A stretch of DNA of 33,430 bases, taken from assembly GCA_013138965.1 (NCBI GenBank), contig WTBT01000107.1, positions 1-33,430 of the forward strand. Direction: 5' to 3'. Origin of the DNA: Candidatus Aegiribacteria sp. Lineage in GTDB: Bacteria > Fermentibacterota > Fermentibacteria > Fermentibacterales > JCC-6. Made by a program: the position numbers and the translations under genes. Every line of letters starts with the position of its first letter. Positions within the stretch are counted from its first letter, which is position 1. The notes beneath the pieces were generated by a model, which saw only the letters and a program-made list of their open reading frames with translations, made no database searches and was not told where the DNA came from. Shown piece by piece: positions 29,531 to 33,430 of this stretch.

Positions 29531-30547
29531 TTAACCTTCAATAGAAGAAACTCCTTGGGAGCCGGAAAGAAGCATGGATTTCTGAATACTGCTGCGTCCA
29601 TGAAGAATCGTTGTTCCCGCTTCTCCATCAATAGCCGAAAGAATATTACCCGGCGAGCTTATTACAACCTTATCACCGCCGTGCTTCAGAAAACTGATGG
29701 ATGCCCGGATCTTCGGCAGCATGGAACCCTCCGCGAATTCTCCCTGGTAGACGTACCGCTCCATCTCCTCAAGTGTAGCGCTTCGGATAGATTTCTGATC
29801 AGGTTTTCCGAAGTTCACGTATACTTCCGGTACGGCGGTGGATATTACGTAAGTATCCGCTTCCAGGCGGGTGGCAAGAAGCGCGCTGACGTGATCCTTA
29901 TCGATAACAGCCGGGACACCTCTGACTTTGTAACCTTCACGGATAACAGGAACACCTCCACCACCTGCGCATATGACGATCTGGCCGGCATTGACAAGTG
30001 TCCTGATGGCTTCAAGCTCCAGTATTCTCCTGGGTTTCGGGGATGACACAACACGTCTCCATCCCCTTCCTGCATCCTCTTTCATGATCCAGCCGAACTC
30101 TTTATTAATTTTACGGGCTTCCTCTTCACTGTAGAAGGGGCCAACGGGTTTTGACGGATTTTCAAAAGCGGGGTCGTCAGGAGCCACAAGGACCTGCGTG
30201 ACAAGAGCAGTTACGGGGATATCAACATCGCGTTCCTCCAGAACATCCCCAAGTACCTGCTGTAGAATGTAACCGATATAACCCTGTGTCGCTGCAACGT
30301 TAACATCCATTCCGTCGGGAGGAACGCATGACGCGGCCATTGCGTTCCTTAAAAGCTCGAATCCAACCTGGGGTCCGTTGCCGTGTGTAATTACAACACC
30401 CCCGCGGAACTGGGCAATGGTTGCCAGTTCTTCGCAGACCATGCGGGCCACTTCATGGGTATCAAGATTACCGTTGTTTCCCTCCGGGGAAATCAGTGAA
30501 TTCCCTCCCACAGCCACTACAGTCCTGGAAGTCATTCTAGCTTCCAT
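29531..30547 (-). CDS. arcC: carbamate kinase
   Basis: A 338-residue amino-acid-kinase-fold enzyme that transfers phosphate between carbamoyl phosphate and ADP. Motifs are VVAVGGNSL at the nucleotide loop, THGNGPQVGFELLRN, AATQGYIGYILQQ, ICAGGGGVPVI and VIDKDHVSALLATRLEAD, plus the carbamate kinase insert (KPVGPFYSEEEA). It is slightly longer than the usual ~310 residues because of the C-terminal tail. AGGAGG 6 nt before ATG 30547 supports this start over ATG 30535. The gene overlaps the end of lspA by 11 nt. No arginine deiminase or ornithine carbamoyltransferase gene is adjacent, so the pathway (arginine, agmatine or purine/allantoin catabolism) is open. Confidence 0.93.
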   Translation of the reverse strand: MEARMTSRTVVAVGGNSLISPEGNNGNLDTHEVARMVCEELATIAQFRGGVVITHGNGPQVGFELLRNAMAASCVPPDGMDVNVAATQGYIGYILQQVLGDVLEERDVDIPVTALVTQVLVAPDDPAFENPSKPVGPFYSEEEARKINKEFGWIMKEDAGRGWRRVVSSPKPRRILELEAIRTLVNAGQIVICAGGGGVPVIREGYKVRGVPAVIDKDHVSALLATRLEADTYVISTAVPEVYVNFGKPDQKSIRSATLEEMERYVYQGEFAEGSMLPKIRASISFLKHGGDKVVISSPGNILSAIDGEAGTTILHGRSSIQKSMLLSGSQGVSSIEG

Positions 30548-31040
30548 CCGTTTCCTCCTTCATAACCTTCTCAGCAGCCGCTTCCTTCCGGTAAAGGATC
30601 ACAAGAATGACGCCGCCGACTGTAATAGCTATATCCGCGACGTTGAATGTTGGCCACCGCCATCCAGTAAAACCTATATCAATAAAATCAACTACTTTAC
30701 CGTACATGAACCTGTCCATAAGATTCCCAAGCGCTCCTCCCAGGACTGCTCCCAGGCTCGCCAGAAAAAGGGTGGAAAGTTTTTGAAGCTTCCATATGAA
30801 AATGGAAACCATCACGACTGCCGCTGCAGTAATAACTGTCAGAAACAGCGGGCCTCCCCAGGGCATACTGAAGGCGGCGCCCTGGTTCCACGCAAGTGTA
30901 AATCTCAGGAAGTTACCGAGTACAGCTTCGGGTTGATGCAGTTCCAGTCCGCCAAGCGCAAGCCTCTTGGTCAGCTGATCAAGCGTCAGAACTCCAAATG
31001 CTGTCAAGTAAGCGTATAACCTGGATTTCTGTATAATCAT
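30537..31040 (-). CDS. lspA: lipoprotein signal peptidase (signal peptidase II)
   Basis: A 167-residue membrane aspartyl protease with four transmembrane helices that removes signal peptides from prolipoproteins. Conserved blocks are DQLTKRLA, WNQGAAFS (52-58), GGALGNLMDR (101-110), VVDFIDIGF with catalytic D118, and FNVADIAI with catalytic D136. The lipobox protein at 9517-10503 is one likely client. I chose ATG 31040, which overlaps the ileS stop by 1 nt (TGATG). A longer frame upstream merely runs back into ileS. The ileS-lspA pairing is one of the most conserved gene orders in bacteria. Confidence 0.96.
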   Translation of the reverse strand: MIIQKSRLYAYLTAFGVLTLDQLTKRLALGGLELHQPEAVLGNFLRFTLAWNQGAAFSMPWGGPLFLTVITAAAVVMVSIFIWKLQKLSTLFLASLGAVLGGALGNLMDRFMYGKVVDFIDIGFTGWRWPTFNVADIAITVGGVILVILYRKEAAAEKVMKEETDGS

Positions 31041-33430
31041 CAAGGTTCGCGCCGCTTCAGGACTTCGGCGCATCTGGCGCACACATCGGCAGGATCACAG
31101 GCGCCAACTTCCGGCAGGATCTTCCAGCATCTGTTGCACTTCGAGCCCTGAGCCTTCTCGACGGAAACAGTCAACTCATCGCCGGCCCTTACGTCAGCAT
31201 ATGAAACTATCAGAAAATCTGACCAGTCCTCACCCTTGGCAGATGCGACCATGTTCTGCTGCACGGTAAGTGAAACCATGGCATCCAGCCCGCCGCCTAT
31301 ATCTCCGGCGGCACGTTTCTCCTCAAGTTCTTTCAGAACCGATTTCCTCACCTCCAGATAGGGCTCCCATTCTTCAAGGACAGAGCTTTCCTCTTCGGTA
31401 TCCAGAAGAGCTTCGGAATCGGGATAGAGGGAAAGGTGAACACTCTCATCCTCCCCCCTCAGGCATTCAGGAAGCGCCAGCCACGCTTCTTCAGCTGTAA
31501 AGGGAATCAAAGGCGCCAGAAGCTGAATAAGGTTCTTCAGCATGTAAGCCATGACCTGCCTGGTCATCCTGCTGGATGCAGAATCCGGATCACTGCAGTA
31601 AAGCCTGTCTTTCCTCATATCAAGGAACTGGCCGGAAAGACTTATAACCGCGAAGTTCCTGAGTTCACGATAAACTCTGTGAAACTGAAATTTCCTGTAT
31701 TCATCTATACAGAATCGGCAGAGTTTCCTGAACCTGAGATAGATGTACCTGTCAAAACCCTCAAGTCCAGCGGGTTCAAGGTTGAATTCATCGAATTCTC
31801 CAAGATTACCAAGAATGAACCTCACCGTATTGCGAAGTTTTCTGTAGGCTTCCCTTGCGTCGTCAAGCTGGGAGAGGTCAGCCCTGAAATCCGCCGTATA
31901 ATCAACGCCGGCGAACCAGAGCCTCAGAATGTCGGCTCCATGGCGGTCTGTTATCTTCAGAGGAGACATGACGTTGCCCAGGGACTTGGACATCTTCTTT
32001 CCGCTCTTATCCTGAATGAGACCGTGGGTTATTATGTTGTCCGCAGGCCTGCTCATTCCAAGGGCTTCACTTGTTATAAGGCTTAGTCCGAACCATCCGC
32101 GATGCTGGTCGGTTGCCTCAAGGTATACGGCGGCAGGACGCGTAAGCCCGTGCCTCTCGGTAAGCACATTGTAATGGCTCAGCGCACTGTCGAACCATAC
32201 ATCCAGTATATCATCCACCCTCTGAAGATTGGTGCTTCCGCACGAAGGGCATACAGCCTTCTTTCCGGCAAGGGCGAAAAGCTCTCCGGGGTTCATTTCG
32301 AACCATACGTCCGACCCCTTCAAAGCTACTTCTTCGGAAACAGCATGTATAACCTCGTGGTCAAAGACAGGTTCAAAGCAATCCGGGCAGGTGAAAACGG
32401 GAAGAGCCACCCCCCATGACCTCTGCCTTGAAAGACACCAGTCGGGGCGCACCTCCATCATGTTCTTCATACGATCGTAACCCCATCCGGGATGCCATTT
32501 CACCTCATCGACCAGCTTCAGTACCCGCTTTTTCAGATCATTCCTTGAAAGACTGAGGAAGAATTGCCTTGTAGCCCGGAATATCAACGGTCTCTTGCAT
32601 CTCCAGCAGTGAGGATAACTGTGTCTCATATTCTTATCCGAAAGAAGGTGCCCGGAATTCTTCAGATCATCCATTATTTCAGCGTTGGCTTTGAATACAT
32701 GGATGCCTCCATACCTGCCGGCTTCCTCGGAGAAGGTTCCGTCTTCCTTCACAGGGCTGAATATCTCAAGGCCGTACTTCAGGCCGACCAGGAAATCATC
32801 AGCTCCGTGTCCCGGAGCAGTATGAACACATCCTGTACCATCTTCCATGGTTACATGTTCGGCCACTATCAAAAGAGAAGTCTTGTTCTCAAGTACGGGG
32901 TGCTTCATCAGAAGCCCCTCAAGCTCGTTGCCCGTAAAGACAGGCTCTCGGAGCACACTGCCGCTGATATCTGAATCCTTCATGAAGGCTTCGGCCCTTT
33001 TCTCGGCCACGAGGAATCGTCGTCCGCAGGATTCAATAATCACATACTTCTCGGAAGGGTGCAGAGCCACCGCGAGGTTCGCAGGCAGAGTCCAGGGCGT
33101 AGTTGTCCAGATAACCGTTTCCGTATCCCTGGGAACACCGCGACTCTCCCATTCATCGGGGTTTTCCTGCCTGAACGCAACATATATCGACGGAGAAGTA
33201 TGGTCTCCGTGTTCCACTTCCGCCTCGGCCAGCGCGGTACCGCATTTCATGCACCAGTGTATAGGCCGCAGACCCTGATATATGTAGCCGCCTTCTACAA
33301 GATCACCAAAGGCTCGCAGAATGCCTGATTCGTAATCTCTGCTCATCGTAAGATAGGGTTTCTCCCAGTCACCGAATACGCCAAGTCTTCTGAATTCCTC
33401 TCTCTGAATTTCAACATATTCCGAGGCGTA
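31040..33430 (-). CDS. ileS: isoleucyl-tRNA synthetase, C-terminal 796 residues
   Basis: The gene enters from the right edge, so the N-terminus with the HIGH motif is missing. The visible part begins YASEYVEIQREEFRRLGVFG, then DWEKPYLTMSRDYE. It contains the CP1 editing domain (TTPWTLPANLAVALH, GTGCVHTAPGHGADDF), the KMSKS loop (DKSGKKMSKSLGN), the DQHRGWF segment and the anticodon-binding helices (FTAEEAWLALPE). A C-terminal zinc-binding tail is present with CNRCWK and CARCAEVLKRREP. An ATG at 33346 is internal, not the start. The enzyme charges tRNA-Ile and edits valine. The zinc tail places it with the standard bacterial IleRS type. Confidence 0.97.
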   Translation of the reverse strand, partial: YASEYVEIQREEFRRLGVFGDWEKPYLTMSRDYESGILRAFGDLVEGGYIYQGLRPIHWCMKCGTALAEAEVEHGDHTSPSIYVAFRQENPDEWESRGVPRDTETVIWTTTPWTLPANLAVALHPSEKYVIIESCGRRFLVAEKRAEAFMKDSDISGSVLREPVFTGNELEGLLMKHPVLENKTSLLIVAEHVTMEDGTGCVHTAPGHGADDFLVGLKYGLEIFSPVKEDGTFSEEAGRYGGIHVFKANAEIMDDLKNSGHLLSDKNMRHSYPHCWRCKRPLIFRATRQFFLSLSRNDLKKRVLKLVDEVKWHPGWGYDRMKNMMEVRPDWCLSRQRSWGVALPVFTCPDCFEPVFDHEVIHAVSEEVALKGSDVWFEMNPGELFALAGKKAVCPSCGSTNLQRVDDILDVWFDSALSHYNVLTERHGLTRPAAVYLEATDQHRGWFGLSLITSEALGMSRPADNIITHGLIQDKSGKKMSKSLGNVMSPLKITDRHGADILRLWFAGVDYTADFRADLSQLDDAREAYRKLRNTVRFILGNLGEFDEFNLEPAGLEGFDRYIYLRFRKLCRFCIDEYRKFQFHRVYRELRNFAVISLSGQFLDMRKDRLYCSDPDSASSRMTRQVMAYMLKNLIQLLAPLIPFTAEEAWLALPECLRGEDESVHLSLYPDSEALLDTEEESSVLEEWEPYLEVRKSVLKELEEKRAAGDIGGGLDAMVSLTVQQNMVASAKGEDWSDFLIVSYADVRAGDELTVSVEKAQGSKCNRCWKILPEVGACDPADVCARCAEVLKRREP

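Overview
The window is a bacterial chromosome segment of moderate GC content. It is almost certainly from an uncultivated lineage of the FCB type (Fibrobacterota/Chlorobiota/Bacteroidota and allied candidate phyla). The main clue is a gingipain-like C25 peptidase with a C-terminal domain resembling the type IX secretion sorting domain. The housekeeping genes are typically bacterial, but the window alone cannot fix the phylum.

Positions 1 to about 4,030 form a degraded accessory region, mostly on the + strand. It holds the first 47 codons of a DEAD/DEAH-type helicase (minus strand, leaving the window), a 46-residue zinc-ribbon protein, a frameshifted helical (HEPN-like) protein gene, and an intact MqsR-like toxin / Panacea antitoxin pair. 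The antitoxin gene overlaps the start of a broken AAA/OLD-like ATPase gene by 4 nt. After that come half of a methyltransferase gene and short remnants. The content fits a decaying defence or mobile island.

Positions 4,067 to 7,277 carry a small secreted protein and the C25 peptidase. Around them are two inverted copies of an ~85-bp palindromic element. One copy has been split by a decayed IS4-family insertion with matching terminal inverted repeats and a 9-bp target duplication.

Positions 7,301 to 10,503 encode a signalling pair: a PhnD-like periplasmic binding lipoprotein translationally coupled to a hybrid sensor histidine kinase (membrane sensor, HAMP, PAS, kinase, receiver). A good sigma-70-type promoter lies just upstream.

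Positions 10,746 to 33,430 form one long minus-strand housekeeping block. In transcription order it reads ileS (partial), lspA, carbamate kinase, a DUF6150-type repeat protein, tRNA-Val(GAC), thrS, infC, rpmI, rplT, a ZapB-like coiled coil, zapA, rny, ymdB, a polyprenyl synthase gene, dxs, nadK, recN, pgsA, smc, ftsY, an ABC ATPase, and an MBL-fold hydrolase. Many junctions overlap or are 1-2 nt apart, so much of the block is probably translated in coupled fashion. It combines translation (thrS/infC/L35/L20), division (zapA), RNA turnover (rny), isoprenoid and phospholipid synthesis, NADP supply, recombination repair, chromosome segregation and membrane targeting. infC appears to start at a rare ATC codon, which suggests IF3 autoregulation.

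Two further palindromic repeats lie in this block. One supplies the stop codon of the DUF6150 gene and abuts the tRNA promoter. The other fills the infC-rpmI gap. I found no rRNA, no CRISPR array and no complete mobile element. The clearest lead for a less-described system is the toxin / Panacea antitoxin / ATPase chain. The best-supported structural discovery is the nested IS-in-palindrome insertion.
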